DNA of 64,000 nt from Candidatus Omnitrophota bacterium (GCA_028687205.1 JAQUAP010000001.1:1-64000); one strand, 5' to 3'. Numbered from the stretch's first letter, positions 16,052 through 25,199 are shown. Numbers and translations: made by a program. The notes: generated from the sequence alone by a model not told the origin.

Positions 16052-17348
16052 GGTAAGGTTTGCCCCCAGCCCGACAGGGGCATTGCATATCGGCGGAGCG
16101 CGCACTGCTTTATTTAACTGGCTTTATGCCCGCGCTAAAGGCGGTAAATTTATTTTACGGATAGAGGATACGGATAAACTGCGTTCAAAACAGGAATTTG
16201 TCGATGAGATTTTAAACAGCTTAAAGTGGCTCGGGTTTAACTGGGATGAGATTTATTATCAAAGCAAGCGCTTTAGTATTTACCATGAACACGCGCAGAG
16301 ATTGCTTCAAGATGGCAAGGCCTATAAAGAAAAAGCTCCGGATAGGCCGGGAGAAGCGGTGATTTTTAAGGTCCCGCAGCAAAAGATAAAGATCCAGGAT
16401 CTCATCCGCGGGGAGATTGAATTCGATACCAGCATCATTAAAGACCAGGTACTCATCAAATCCGATGGCACGCCGACTTATAATTTCGCCTGCGTGGTTG
16501 ACGATGCGACCACTGATATTACCCACGTCATACGCGGGGATGACCATATCTCTAATACGCCCAAGCAAGCCCTCTTATACGAAGCCTTAGGATTTACCCT
16601 GCCTAAATTTGCGCACCTGCCGTTGATTATGGGTATGGAAGGAGGCAGGCTCTCCAAGCGCACCGGCGCTACCGCCATCAGCGATTACCGCAGGATGGGC
16701 TATCTGCCGCAGGCGCTGGTGAACTACCTTTTGCTCCTGAGCTGGGCGCCCGGAGACAATATCGAGATCATCGATATAAAAGAGGCGATAAAATTATTCG
16801 ATGTCACGCAGGTGAATAAGACCGCAGCTACTTTTGACCTGAAGAAACTGAACTGGATGAATAACCAGTACCTTAAAAATGAAGACCCGGAGAAGCTAAC
16901 CGATACCCTGGTCCCGCTGCTTGCCGAAAAAAACTACATCGATACGAACAGGCTTGACCGGGAATACCTGGTATCTTTAGTGAAATTATTCCAGCCGCGC
17001 CTTACGACGATAACCGATTTTCCCGACTGGGCGGACTTCTTTTTTGTAGAGGAGCTCAAGATAGAACCGGAGGCGCAGAAGAAGTTCTTAACGGACGACT
17101 TATCAGCGGAATTCAGGCAGTTCATAGAAAAACTTGATAAATTGGAAAAATTTGATATCCTGAGCATAGAAGCTGGGTTCCGCGAATTGGTCAGGGAGCT
17201 GAACATCGAATCCAAGGCCCTGATCCATCCTGTCAGGGTCGCCCTTACCGGAAAGACCGTGGGGCCGGGGCTTTTTGAGGTTATCTATTATTTAGGAAAA
17301 GAGCGCACTAAAAAAAGGTTAAGCCGTTGGATAAAGGGAGGAATATGA
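16044..17348 (+). CDS. gltX: Glutamyl-tRNA synthetase
   Basis: 434 residues, class I aminoacyl-tRNA synthetase charging tRNA-Glu (and possibly tRNA-Gln, if the indirect amidation route is used). HIGH-type motif PSPTGALHIGGARTALFNW (10-28), IRGDDHISNTPKQ, KMSKS-type motif GGRLSKRTGA (about 204-213), and an anticodon-binding C-terminal half (LNWMNNQYL, VGPGLFEV). A little shorter than most GltX proteins (about 470) but complete in motifs. It overlaps both neighbours. Confidence 0.95.
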   Translation: MVRVRFAPSPTGALHIGGARTALFNWLYARAKGGKFILRIEDTDKLRSKQEFVDEILNSLKWLGFNWDEIYYQSKRFSIYHEHAQRLLQDGKAYKEKAPDRPGEAVIFKVPQQKIKIQDLIRGEIEFDTSIIKDQVLIKSDGTPTYNFACVVDDATTDITHVIRGDDHISNTPKQALLYEALGFTLPKFAHLPLIMGMEGGRLSKRTGATAISDYRRMGYLPQALVNYLLLLSWAPGDNIEIIDIKEAIKLFDVTQVNKTAATFDLKKLNWMNNQYLKNEDPEKLTDTLVPLLAEKNYIDTNRLDREYLVSLVKLFQPRLTTITDFPDWADFFFVEELKIEPEAQKKFLTDDLSAEFRQFIEKLDKLEKFDILSIEAGFRELVRELNIESKALIHPVRVALTGKTVGPGLFEVIYYLGKERTKKRLSRWIKGGI

Positions 17349-17536
17349 TGCTTAAAAAAGCGTGCTTGCTATGTTTTCTTCTTGTCTTCGGTTTCTTGGC
17401 AATCGGTTGCAGCACCGTATCTAAAGGATCGGTCGGCTTGGTTAAGGGAACGACCAGCGGAATAAGTGAAGGAGCCAAAGACGATTGGGCCTGGCTGCTC
17501 AAAGTCGATAAGTGGGTGAAGAACAATCTTTGGTAA
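17345..17536 (+). CDS. Small predicted lipoprotein
   Basis: About 63 residues: basic start, hydrophobic helix (ACLLCFLLVFGFL) and a lipobox LAIGC, so lipid attachment to Cys followed by a short polar, Gly-rich tail ending in WVKNNLW. Start chosen at ATG 17345 (ATG 17348 is equally possible), because an AGGGAGGAA ribosome site lies just upstream; the longer form from 17327 has none. It overlaps the gltX stop and the next gene. No recognised family; probably anchored in the inner or outer membrane. Confidence 0.7.
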   Translation: MMLKKACLLCFLLVFGFLAIGCSTVSKGSVGLVKGTTSGISEGAKDDWAWLLKVDKWVKNNLW

Positions 17537-18840
17537 AAGAGCTTATCCTCATTATCCCCGCCAGCAGCCACCCGTTATTCCGCCTGGCCCTGCGTTTTTT
17601 CTTTAAGACTCCCACCACCTTTTCTTTGCTGATCCTATCCGCGCTTACTCCTGCGGAATATAAGATCAAAGTAATTACCCAGAAGCTTATCTGGCTGAAA
17701 AGCGATTTTGTCCCTGGCGCATTAGTAGGCATCTCCTGCGCTACCTCCAATTCTTACGAGGCTTACAAGATAGCCGATCGTTTTCGCAGGGCAGGCTCGA
17801 CCGTGGTCCTGGGCGGGCCGCATGTAAGTTGTTTTCCCGATGAAGCCCTGGAACATTGCGACAGCCTGGTTATCGGGGAGGGCGAATCCGTCTGGCCGTC
17901 TGTCATCCGGGATTTTGAAAACCGGTCCCTAAAGAAGATCTACCGCGGTCAGCCTCTGGATGATTTTTTCTCGCCGGTTTATGACTATTTTTTAAAGGTT
18001 GACCCTAAGATCCTGTACCGTTCGGGCATAATGGTCAGCCGGGGATGCAAGTACCACTGTGAATTTTGCTCCCAGCCTTTAGGAGGCCTGCGCTTTATTA
18101 AGTTGGAGCAGGCCGTAGCACTAATCAGGCGGATCAAAGAGAAAGTAAGAGAACCTTTCGGCTGGAAACCGACCATAATTTTCCGGGATGATAATATTTT
18201 TTCAAGCCCGGCTTATGCCAAAAGACTTTTTCGCGAGCTCATCCCTTTAAACTTAAGCTGGATAGGCAACAGCTCCCTGGATATCGCCTTTGACGCAGAA
18301 GCCTTGAGTCTGGCCCGGCAAAGCGGCTGCCGGGGTCTATTCATCGGATTTGAGACGATCTATCCGCAGAAATTAGCCAAGACTTCGGTTAAAGGCATCA
18401 GCTCTACCGATGATTATCTGAAGGCTATCAGGAATATCAAGGCTTACGGCATCAAAATTACCGGGGCTTTTATTTTGGGGTTTGACTACTATACGCACAA
18501 GGATTACCTGAAGCTGATCGCCTTTTTAGCCAGGGCCAGGCTGTATTTGATCTCAATCACTATCCTGACCCCTTTTCCCGGTTCGGCGCTTTATGATAGG
18601 CTTAAGAAGGAGGACCGGATCATTAATTTTGATTGGAGGAAATATGACAGCCTGCAGCACGTGGTTTTTAAGCCTAAAAACATGTCTCCCTTCGCGCTGG
18701 CAGCGTGGTTTTTGGCGGTCAGGGCGGCAGCCCTGATCCTTTCGCCAGGGTTCCTGCTTCCGGCTCTCTGGATGATCTCGCTGTATTACTTGTCGTATTT
18801 CTTGTCTTTTAAGCTGGTCGGCTTTTTGCGCGGCTATTGA
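17512..18840 (+). CDS. B12-binding domain radical SAM protein
   Basis: About 440 residues. The N-terminal Rossmann-like cobalamin-binding region contains ALVGISCATSNSYEAYKIADRFRRAG and VVLGGPHVSCFPDEAL. The radical SAM core starts at GCKYHCEFC (CxxxCxxC, about residue 183), with FRDDNIF and GFILGFDYYT-type strands after it. The C-terminus is hydrophobic (LSPGFLLPALWMISLYYLSYFL), so membrane association is likely. The family includes methyltransferases and lipid or hopanoid-modifying enzymes; the substrate here is unknown. GTG 17512 lies inside the lipoprotein gene; TTG 17530 is an alternative start. Confidence 0.85.
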   Translation: MGEEQSLVKELILIIPASSHPLFRLALRFFFKTPTTFSLLILSALTPAEYKIKVITQKLIWLKSDFVPGALVGISCATSNSYEAYKIADRFRRAGSTVVLGGPHVSCFPDEALEHCDSLVIGEGESVWPSVIRDFENRSLKKIYRGQPLDDFFSPVYDYFLKVDPKILYRSGIMVSRGCKYHCEFCSQPLGGLRFIKLEQAVALIRRIKEKVREPFGWKPTIIFRDDNIFSSPAYAKRLFRELIPLNLSWIGNSSLDIAFDAEALSLARQSGCRGLFIGFETIYPQKLAKTSVKGISSTDDYLKAIRNIKAYGIKITGAFILGFDYYTHKDYLKLIAFLARARLYLISITILTPFPGSALYDRLKKEDRIINFDWRKYDSLQHVVFKPKNMSPFALAAWFLAVRAAALILSPGFLLPALWMISLYYLSYFLSFKLVGFLRGY

Positions 18841-18847
18841 ATATAAA

Positions 18848-19315
18848 ATGGAGAACGCAAAGCCTAAGGGCGTATATATTTTCGGGGTTATGCTGATCCT
18901 GGTCTCGGTGGTCCAGCTGGCGTGGCTAGCCAACTATCCGTATTATGTTTACATTTTCCGTCAGCTGCCCGCTCCGCTTATCCCTTTGCGCTTCCTGGTC
19001 TCCAACGCCTTAAGGATAATCGGCCTGATCTGCGGCATAGGGCTCTTACGTTTTAAGGCAAGGTACCGCAAAATGACCCTGACCCTGTTCTGGTTCGTGC
19101 TCATTACTGTCTATTGGAAGCACCCTTATTCTGCCTTTGAAAACCATTTGCGGCATGTGGAGAACATCTCTGCTGCTTCCGGGATGAACACAATGTTCGA
19201 TCTAAAACTGTTCGCCGCCGTCTGTACTGTAGTGGCGATCTCCTTAGATATTATTTTCGCATCCGGCTTTATCTATTATTTCAGCCGTCCAAAAATAAAG
19301 GCGTATTTTAAGTAA
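18848..19315 (+). CDS. Hypothetical membrane protein, about four transmembrane helices
   Basis: 155 residues with hydrophobic segments at about 10-30, 45-65, 75-95 and 120-145, and a basic C-terminus. No family recognised. It starts 7 nt after the radical SAM gene and is the last plus-strand gene before tRNA-Gln, so it probably belongs to the same transcript. Confidence 0.6.
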   Translation: MENAKPKGVYIFGVMLILVSVVQLAWLANYPYYVYIFRQLPAPLIPLRFLVSNALRIIGLICGIGLLRFKARYRKMTLTLFWFVLITVYWKHPYSAFENHLRHVENISAASGMNTMFDLKLFAAVCTVVAISLDIIFASGFIYYFSRPKIKAYFK

Positions 19316-19324
19316 ACTCCTTTC

Positions 19325-19353
19325 TTTACAGCTTTGTCAGAATAAAGTATAAT
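19325..19353 (+). promoter_or_regulatory. Predicted promoter for tRNA-Gln
   Basis: TTTACA (19325-19330), 17-nt spacer, TATAAT (19348-19353). The tRNA begins 25 nt after the -10. Confidence 0.6.
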
Positions 19354-19378
19354 TAAGCTTCAGCTGCGACGTTATTTT

Positions 19379-19452
19379 TGCCCTGTCGTCTAATGGTAGG
19401 ACACAAGATTCTGGATCTTGTTATCATGGTTCGAGTCCATGCGGGGCAGCCA
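19379..19452 (+). tRNA. tRNA-Gln(CTG)
   Basis: Cloverleaf of 74 nt with an encoded CCA (19450-19452). The acceptor stem pairs TGCCCTG with CGGGGCA. The anticodon stem CAAGA/TCTTG encloses loop TTCTGGA (anticodon CTG), and the T-arm is CATGGTTCGAGTCCATG. Confidence 0.93.
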
Positions 19453-19547
19453 ACCTTGACGCTCAGGCGAACTTCGGGCGTCCGATACAGTGGCGAAATG
19501 GAACAAATATTCAGTTTTGTATTAGAAACAAAAATGGGAGGTGTCTG

Positions 19548-19916
19548 ATGAAAAAATGTCCATTTTGTGCCGAAGAGATTCAAAATGATGCTATCAAATG
19601 TAAACACTGTGGAGAAAACTTAGTTCAGACCCAGAAAAAAAGTGATTTTTCCGGTCTCTCAAGATATTATCAGGAAGAATTTAAAAAGATAAGCGAAAGT
19701 AACGAGGCATACCGCGGTAAGTGGAATTGGGCCGCATTTTTCTTTGGCCCCTTATGGGCGCTGACCAAAGGAATATGGTTAGCTTCAATCATTTGTATTG
19801 TTGTCGCTGTTATAACTGCTGGCATCGGAGGTATTATTTATTGGTTTGCTTTTGCCTTAAGAGGTAATTATCAATATTACTGCAGTCATGTAAAAAATAA
19901 ACAATTGCTGATCTGA
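19548..19916 (+). CDS. Zinc-ribbon membrane protein with DUF2628-like region
   Basis: 122 residues. The N-terminus is a zinc ribbon (CPFCAEEIQNDAIKCKHCG, two CxxC pairs). A spacer with WNWAAFFFGPLWAL follows, then two hydrophobic segments (about 78-110) and a short polar tail. The WAAFFFGPLW signature is seen in small membrane proteins of unknown role. GGGAGGTG precedes the ATG. First gene after tRNA-Gln, in a segment visibly richer in A+T than the preceding operon. Confidence 0.7.
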   Translation: MKKCPFCAEEIQNDAIKCKHCGENLVQTQKKSDFSGLSRYYQEEFKKISESNEAYRGKWNWAAFFFGPLWALTKGIWLASIICIVVAVITAGIGGIIYWFAFALRGNYQYYCSHVKNKQLLI

Positions 19917-19946
19917 TAAAAACGTCATTTTAGAATAACACCTACC

Positions 19947-20522
19947 ATGACAATTGAAGAATTGTATAAGAATTTCGGCGAGAATTTTAAGAGAATAGCC
20001 ACACTTACACCTGACTCAGGCAATCCTGAATGGACAAAGGCCACATACCGTTATTTTTATAAAGAAGGCATAGAGAACGGCTTCAAGGTATGGGCTAAAC
20101 CTAATGTTCTCGCAGAAGGAGAGCAGGAATATATAGTTGACCTGTGTTGGAGCAAGGAGTTGGGCAGTGACTATAAGGATTATATGGGACTGGAATTAGC
20201 CTTGGAATCAGAATGGTTAACCAGTAAAGATGACATAATGTGGGATTTTTGCAAGCTGATAGACATCAAATCATTTTTTAAAGTTATGGTTATTTGCGTT
20301 CGCGGTGAAGAAGTTAACCCTATGCTGGAAGAGATGAGAGAGACTATTAAAAAATCACGAATAAAGTTTCCTGATGAAAATTACCTTATCATTGTTTTTA
20401 TGCCTTTGCCTACAATTTCTAACCCAAGGCAATATGTTATTGAAGGATATAGGGTTAACTGCGAAGGCGCAAGCGATAAATTGCAGTCGGTGGACTATAT
20501 TTTTAATCAGGTTGTCATTTAG
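19947..20522 (+). CDS. Hypothetical protein, possibly PD-(D/E)XK-nuclease-like
   Basis: 191 soluble residues, no signal peptide. An acidic pattern IVDLCWSK (about 63-70), LELALESEW (about 81-89) and DFCKLIDIK (about 99-107) loosely follows the D...ExE...K arrangement of some PD-(D/E)XK-fold proteins; this is tentative. It sits between the zinc-ribbon gene and the Fic gene in the AT-rich insert. Its 3' end runs into a threefold 12-bp repeat. Confidence 0.55.
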   Translation: MTIEELYKNFGENFKRIATLTPDSGNPEWTKATYRYFYKEGIENGFKVWAKPNVLAEGEQEYIVDLCWSKELGSDYKDYMGLELALESEWLTSKDDIMWDFCKLIDIKSFFKVMVICVRGEEVNPMLEEMRETIKKSRIKFPDENYLIIVFMPLPTISNPRQYVIEGYRVNCEGASDKLQSVDYIFNQVVI

Positions 20523-20544
20523 GTTGTCGTTTAGGTTGTCATTT
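20509..20544 (+). repeat. Three tandem 12-bp units (AGGTTGTCRTTT) at the Fic gene promoter
   Basis: Units at 20509-20520, 20521-20532 and 20533-20544 differ only at one position (A, G, A). The first contains the stop of the upstream gene, and the second supplies the -35 hexamer of the Fic promoter. The unit is a multiple of helical-repeat length, which suits an operator, but this is inference. Confidence 0.8.
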
Positions 20545-20552
20545 GTTATAAT
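20524..20552 (+). promoter_or_regulatory. Predicted promoter giving a leaderless Fic transcript
   Basis: TTGTCG (20524-20529, inside the second 12-bp repeat), 17-nt spacer, TATAAT (20547-20552). The ATG at 20559 is 6 nt further on and there is no Shine-Dalgarno sequence. Confidence 0.55.
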
Positions 20553-20558
20553 AATACT

Positions 20559-21617
20559 ATGCCGTTTGAGCCGAAATATACGATTACTAATAAAATTCTT
20601 AATAATCTTACCGAGATTGCTAGGGGTAGGGAGATTATTGAGCAGGCCAAGCTTATCCCTAAATGGGAATTAAAGCTTAAAAAAGAGGCGCAGATTCATA
20701 ACGCCCATTCATCTACGAGTATTGAGGGTAATAATTTACTGCTTGAGCAGGTCGCCGCCTTAGCTGAGAATAAAGATGTTACAGCTATGGCAAAGGATAA
20801 AGACGAAGTTTTAAATTATCTTAAAGCGCTAGATTCGATTCCAGAGTATGCAGCCAAAAAAACAATAGACCTTAAGCTCTTTCTCAAAGTTCACGAAACT
20901 CTTACTACCGGCACTCTGCGATATCAAAAAGATTGCGGCGTATTGAGAGATCGTGCGGTTTTTGTAGGTAAGCGCATATTTGACGGAACAAGTTTTAAGG
21001 AAGTTGCAGAGTATATCCCGCCAAAAACAAACTATGTGCCGCGATTGGTTTCGGAGTTTCTGGATTGGCTCAATTCGGATAAAATAAAAAACACCAACCC
21101 GGTAATTCTTGCAGGTATTGTTCATTATGAAATTGCAAGGATTCACCCCTTTATTGATGGGAACGGCCGGACAGCCAGATTAATGGCAGCATTAATTCTA
21201 TATAAAAGCGGCTTTGATCATCGCAGATTTTTTGCTCTGGATGATTATTATGATGAAAATAGAGAGGCATATTACGCAGCGTTAAAAACAGTCCAAACAG
21301 ATAAAGGCGATATTACGAGGTGGCTTGAATATTTTACAGACGGTGTCTTATATTCAATAGATAAGGTTAAAGATTTCATAGAAAAAATAGGGCTAACTCC
21401 AAAGATAGAAGATGGGGAAAGAATAGAATTAACCCAGAAGCAGATAAAAATCTTAGAGCGCATTCAAGAAAAAGGCAAGGTTAGCAACAAAGAATTAAGA
21501 GATATGTTTGGCATAACGCGCCAGGCAATGCTGAAAGAGATTTCTAAGCTGACAGACGCAAAACTGATTGAGCTTGTAGGAAAAGGCAGAAACGCCCATT
21601 ATAAGATTTCGGATTAA
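20559..21617 (+). CDS. Fic family protein with C-terminal winged helix
   Basis: 352 residues. The Fic active-site motif is intact: HPFIDGNGRTAR (about 196-207), the signature of AMP-transfer from ATP to hydroxyl side chains. An inhibitory-helix motif TSIEGN lies N-terminal to it (about 50), marking the self-inhibited class with alpha-inh upstream of the Fic core. Residues about 290-350 form a winged helix (KQIKILERIQEKGKVSNKELRDMFGITRQA), so it may bind its own promoter. Such proteins occur as toxin-like regulators and stress modifiers. Located in the AT-rich insert next to tRNA-Gln. Confidence 0.9.
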   Translation: MPFEPKYTITNKILNNLTEIARGREIIEQAKLIPKWELKLKKEAQIHNAHSSTSIEGNNLLLEQVAALAENKDVTAMAKDKDEVLNYLKALDSIPEYAAKKTIDLKLFLKVHETLTTGTLRYQKDCGVLRDRAVFVGKRIFDGTSFKEVAEYIPPKTNYVPRLVSEFLDWLNSDKIKNTNPVILAGIVHYEIARIHPFIDGNGRTARLMAALILYKSGFDHRRFFALDDYYDENREAYYAALKTVQTDKGDITRWLEYFTDGVLYSIDKVKDFIEKIGLTPKIEDGERIELTQKQIKILERIQEKGKVSNKELRDMFGITRQAMLKEISKLTDAKLIELVGKGRNAHYKISD

Positions 21618-21776
21618 TTTCGGTTGCCTAAATAGATAAAACCACGCTTAAAACGACGAACACTCATTTTCACAAGTAGGTGTACCTCTTGAGGATACGA
21701 AGTTCGTCTGGCGTCCAGTTCGGGCAGCCACATAAATCTCTGCAACCCGTCACCCACTTTTTATTAACGTAATTCA
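21618..21776 (+). other. Intergenic segment with a fragment matching the tRNA-Gln 3' end
   Basis: Between Fic and the glycosyltransferase. It holds a small palindrome (ACGAAGTTCGT) and, at 21722-21730, GGGCAGCCA, identical to the last 9 nt of tRNA-Gln (19444-19452). It could be the right end of an insertion at the tRNA, but no integrase gene lies between the two copies. Confidence 0.35.
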
Positions 21777-22967
21777 ATGGAAGAACAGCTAAAACCGAAT
21801 AAATTATTAAGTTATTTGTCCTTGGCGGGGATATTTTATTTTATCTTTCTCTGCGCGCTTCATTTTGCCACAAGGCGGCCTCTCTGGTTAGACGAGGTCT
21901 TTTTGTTGAATAATTTTCAGGAACTAAAGCCTTTAGAGATATTCGGGGTTTTAAAATACAGCCAGGGCTTTCCGCGGCTGTATCTTTTTATTATCCGCAG
22001 CTTTAGCGCGTTATTTCAATTCGATGTTTTAGCCTTAAGGTTCCTGCCCTTTGTCTTTATGCTTTCAAGTTTTGCCGTCTGGCTCAACATTTTTAAAAAA
22101 GAAGAAGGGAGGGGATTAGGATATTTACTGTTTATCCTTTCCTGGTGCGGTTCAGCCTTAATGAGCTATTACGCGGCGGAATTCAAACAATATTCAGCCG
22201 AATTGTTCGCCGCGGCGGTGTTTACGTATTTTATAATCAAGCAAAGGGAGCACTTAAAAAATGAAAAGCTGAATTTACCTTTAGTCTTAAGCTACTGTTT
22301 GTTGCCCGCGTTAATCCTGTTTTCCTATACCGCGTATTTCTTTATTTTATTGCCTGCCTATAATCTTTTGGCAATGGAGAGGAAAAACAAGGCCAGCATT
22401 ACTTATCTAATGATTTATCTTATTTCGGCGCTGGTTTTTGTATTTATCTCTTACAATTCCGATATCAGGCATACGCTCGCCAATCGCGGCTTGGCCGCTT
22501 ATTGGGAGAGTTATTGTATTTCCACCGCCTCTTTTGCTAAATTTACGGGGACATTCTGGGAGGGCCTTAAGAGGATTTATGTAAGATGGTTTTGGGCGGC
22601 TAAGCCTGTTACGTACATTATGACTTTGTTTATGCCTGCCGCCCTGTTTTTTACTTTCTCTTCCGGCATTAAGCGTTTTAAAGATGACGGCAGGCGGGTT
22701 GTATCTTTAAGCGCCATTTTAGTATTCTTGCTGGCTGGTTTATTCATTGCCGGAGTCCTTAAAATTTTTCCTTTTACTGCCGCAAGGATTACTCTTTATC
22801 TAGCCCCGTTTATTTTCTACACTATAATTAAGGGCATAGCAATGTTTAAAAAGAGGCTGTTTATCCTTTACGTTATTTTGAACCTTGTTTTTATCTCTAC
22901 TGTTATTACGACTTCAATCTGGGCCCTATCCGGTTATATTAAGAAGTTCGCTATTTACCATATCTAA
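21777..22967 (+). CDS. Polytopic glycosyltransferase-like membrane protein (GT-C, ArnT/PMT type)
   Basis: 396 residues and about ten hydrophobic helices. The first loop carries PLWLDEVFLLNNF, the acidic motif typical of GT-C enzymes that use polyprenyl-phosphate sugars (GT39/GT83-like). Such enzymes transfer sugar from a lipid carrier outside the cytoplasmic membrane. No partner genes for glycan synthesis lie next to it, so the acceptor is unknown. The AT-rich composition fades through this gene. Confidence 0.75.
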   Translation: MEEQLKPNKLLSYLSLAGIFYFIFLCALHFATRRPLWLDEVFLLNNFQELKPLEIFGVLKYSQGFPRLYLFIIRSFSALFQFDVLALRFLPFVFMLSSFAVWLNIFKKEEGRGLGYLLFILSWCGSALMSYYAAEFKQYSAELFAAAVFTYFIIKQREHLKNEKLNLPLVLSYCLLPALILFSYTAYFFILLPAYNLLAMERKNKASITYLMIYLISALVFVFISYNSDIRHTLANRGLAAYWESYCISTASFAKFTGTFWEGLKRIYVRWFWAAKPVTYIMTLFMPAALFFTFSSGIKRFKDDGRRVVSLSAILVFLLAGLFIAGVLKIFPFTAARITLYLAPFIFYTIIKGIAMFKKRLFILYVILNLVFISTVITTSIWALSGYIKKFAIYHI

Positions 22968-23089
22968 TGCATACCTATATATAACTATAACCGGTTGCGG
23001 AATTCACCTGCATTGTAACTCCTAATTTCTGGATATTTGGCAAATTTCTTATATAATAAGCTTATCCAGCAGCCTTTATTTTTAAAAAA

Positions 23090-24751
23090 ATGAAAAACAA
23101 GAAAAAAACCAGAAAGCCAGTTGCTAAAATAAAAATCCTGCGCAAAAAAACGCTTAAGCCCAAAGCGCCCAGGATAAAAACCGGTGGGCTAAAAGAAAAG
23201 ATTGCGGAAACCATCATCCAACATTCTGCGATAGCCATCTTTGTTATTAACGCGCAACATAAGGTTATTTACTGGAATAAGGCATGCGAAGAACTGACTG
23301 GCTTAAAAGCGAAAAGTTTAATCGGCACCAGCAACCACTGGAAGGCTTTCTATGATGCTTGCCGCCCCTGCCTGGCGGATATAATTATAGATAATAAATT
23401 CAGCGATATGGCCAGGTTTTACCAGGATTATGGTAAGTCTACCCTCATACGCAACGGCTTACACGCTGAAGGCTGGTACCTTAAACTGAACGGTAAAGAC
23501 AGGTACCTGGTATTTGATGCTGCGCCCGTATACAATAATAAAGGAAAATTGATTGCTGCTGTTGAGATGCTGCAGGATAACTCTGAATTTAAGAAAGTGG
23601 AAAGCAAGTTGCAAGAAAACGAGCAGAAGATGCGCGCTGTTTTTGACCAGACTTTTCAGTTTATCGGGCTGATGACGCTCGACGGCATACTGATAGAGGC
23701 CAATAAGACCGCCTTAGAATTAATCGGCACTGAAGCATCCGAGGTCCTGGGTAAGCCATTCTGGCAAGCCCCCTGGTGGACACATTCGCCGGAGCTGCAG
23801 GAAAAATTGCGGCAGGCCGTAAAAAAAGCAGCTGAGGGTAAATTTATCCGTTTTGAGGCAACCCATTTAGATAAGGAAGGCGCTGTGCACAATGTTGATT
23901 TTTCACTTAAGCCGGTGAAAGATAAAAGCGGTAAAGTTATCTTTCTGCTTCCCGAAGGCCGCGATATCACCGAGTTCTTGCAGGCAGAGAGGTTATTGAA
24001 GGAATCGGAAGAAGACCTGCGAAAAGTCTATATTGAATTCAAGCAAACCCAGGCTGAGCTTATCCAGTCAGAAAAGATGGCTGCTTTAGGCAAGCTGGCA
24101 AGCAACATCGCGCATGAGATAAAAAACCCCCTGGCAATAAACCTGCAAGGCTTAGAATACCTAAAGTCCATAGTGCCGTCTGATAAAGTGTGCATAGATA
24201 CCATAGAGAGTTTAATACAAGCTAACCTTAGGGCGGATAAAATTTTAAAAGACCTGTTAAACTTCGCCCGGCCTTCGGCCCCGCTTATATTGGAAGAGGT
24301 AGATGTTCCTTCGCTTATCAATAGCAGCTTATTTTTCGTTGACCCGCAAACTAACCTTAATAACGTAAAGATAACCAGGGTCTTTGCCCCGGACTTACCC
24401 AAGGTAAAATTAGACCATAATCAGATGCAGCAGGTATTGATAAATATTTTTATCAATGCATTTGATGCCATGCCTCAAGGGGGTAATATTACCGTGATAG
24501 CCAGCCAGGCTGAAGATGTTTCACATAAGAAGAGCCTGCAGATTATTATTAGCGATACGGGGTGCGGCATCAGGGAAGACGATATGCGTAGGATTTTTGG
24601 GCCGTTTTTTTCTACTAAGCAGGAAAAGGGGGGCACGGGTTTAGGACTAGCTATATCTAAGGCAATCATTGAAAGCCACAGGGGAACTTTGGAGATTAAG
24701 AGTAAATATGGCGCAGGTACGAGCGTAACGATCAACTTGCCTCTTAGCTAG
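23090..24751 (+). CDS. Soluble PAS-PAS sensor histidine kinase
   Basis: 553 residues. A basic N-terminus (about 1-40), two PAS domains (about 45-170 and 180-300; the first has GTSNHWKAFYDACRPCLADIIID), a short coiled coil, an HisKA dimerisation helix with IAHEIKNPLA (H about 344), then an HATPase domain with N box (QVLINIFINAFDAM), G1 (DTGCGI), F box and G2 (GGTGLGLAIS). No membrane segment, so a cytosolic signal is sensed. It is followed 70 nt later by a stand-alone receiver protein, a natural partner. Confidence 0.92.
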   Translation: MKNKKKTRKPVAKIKILRKKTLKPKAPRIKTGGLKEKIAETIIQHSAIAIFVINAQHKVIYWNKACEELTGLKAKSLIGTSNHWKAFYDACRPCLADIIIDNKFSDMARFYQDYGKSTLIRNGLHAEGWYLKLNGKDRYLVFDAAPVYNNKGKLIAAVEMLQDNSEFKKVESKLQENEQKMRAVFDQTFQFIGLMTLDGILIEANKTALELIGTEASEVLGKPFWQAPWWTHSPELQEKLRQAVKKAAEGKFIRFEATHLDKEGAVHNVDFSLKPVKDKSGKVIFLLPEGRDITEFLQAERLLKESEEDLRKVYIEFKQTQAELIQSEKMAALGKLASNIAHEIKNPLAINLQGLEYLKSIVPSDKVCIDTIESLIQANLRADKILKDLLNFARPSAPLILEEVDVPSLINSSLFFVDPQTNLNNVKITRVFAPDLPKVKLDHNQMQQVLINIFINAFDAMPQGGNITVIASQAEDVSHKKSLQIIISDTGCGIREDDMRRIFGPFFSTKQEKGGTGLGLAISKAIIESHRGTLEIKSKYGAGTSVTINLPLS

Positions 24752-24821
24752 GGTGCAGATAACCGCGCCTTATAAGGCTGTGGCGCCCCTTAGAAGAGGA
24801 TAAGCTAAAAGGGAGATAAAG

Positions 24822-25199
24822 ATGGCCGGTAAAATAAAAATACTACTGATTGACGATGAGCAAGAATTTACCCGCTTTGTGAAATTAAACCTGGAAAATA
24901 CGGGAGAATTTGAAGTCCTGGCAACCGAAGACCCTCTAACCGGCATAGACCTGGCCAGGCAGTACCATCCTGATTTAATCCTGCTGGATATCTTTATGCC
25001 GAAAATGGACGGCACGGAGGTAGCGGAGAATTTGCTCGCCGATAATTCAACCAACGATATCCCGATAGTGTTTCTTACCGCCCTGGTAAAGCAGGATGAA
25101 CTAAGAAAAGAATCTACGATTGCCGGAAGGCATTATATTGCTAAGCCCATAACTACAGGCGATTTGATAAGTCAGATTAAAGGTATTCTTGGGAAATAA
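24822..25199 (+). CDS. Stand-alone receiver-domain response regulator
   Basis: 125 residues, CheY-like: acidic pair DDEQ at the N-terminus, phospho-acceptor Asp in PDLILLDIFMPKMDG (about 53), FLTALV and the conserved Lys in YIAKPI (about 105). No output domain, so it acts through protein contacts. Probably phosphorylated by the kinase just upstream. Confidence 0.9.
   Translation: MAGKIKILLIDDEQEFTRFVKLNLENTGEFEVLATEDPLTGIDLARQYHPDLILLDIFMPKMDGTEVAENLLADNSTNDIPIVFLTALVKQDELRKESTIAGRHYIAKPITTGDLISQIKGILGK

Noticed and set aside
21690..21730. A second, degraded tRNA-Gln copy
   Set aside because: Only the last 9 nt match; no anticodon or D-arm is readable, so I list it as an end fragment only.
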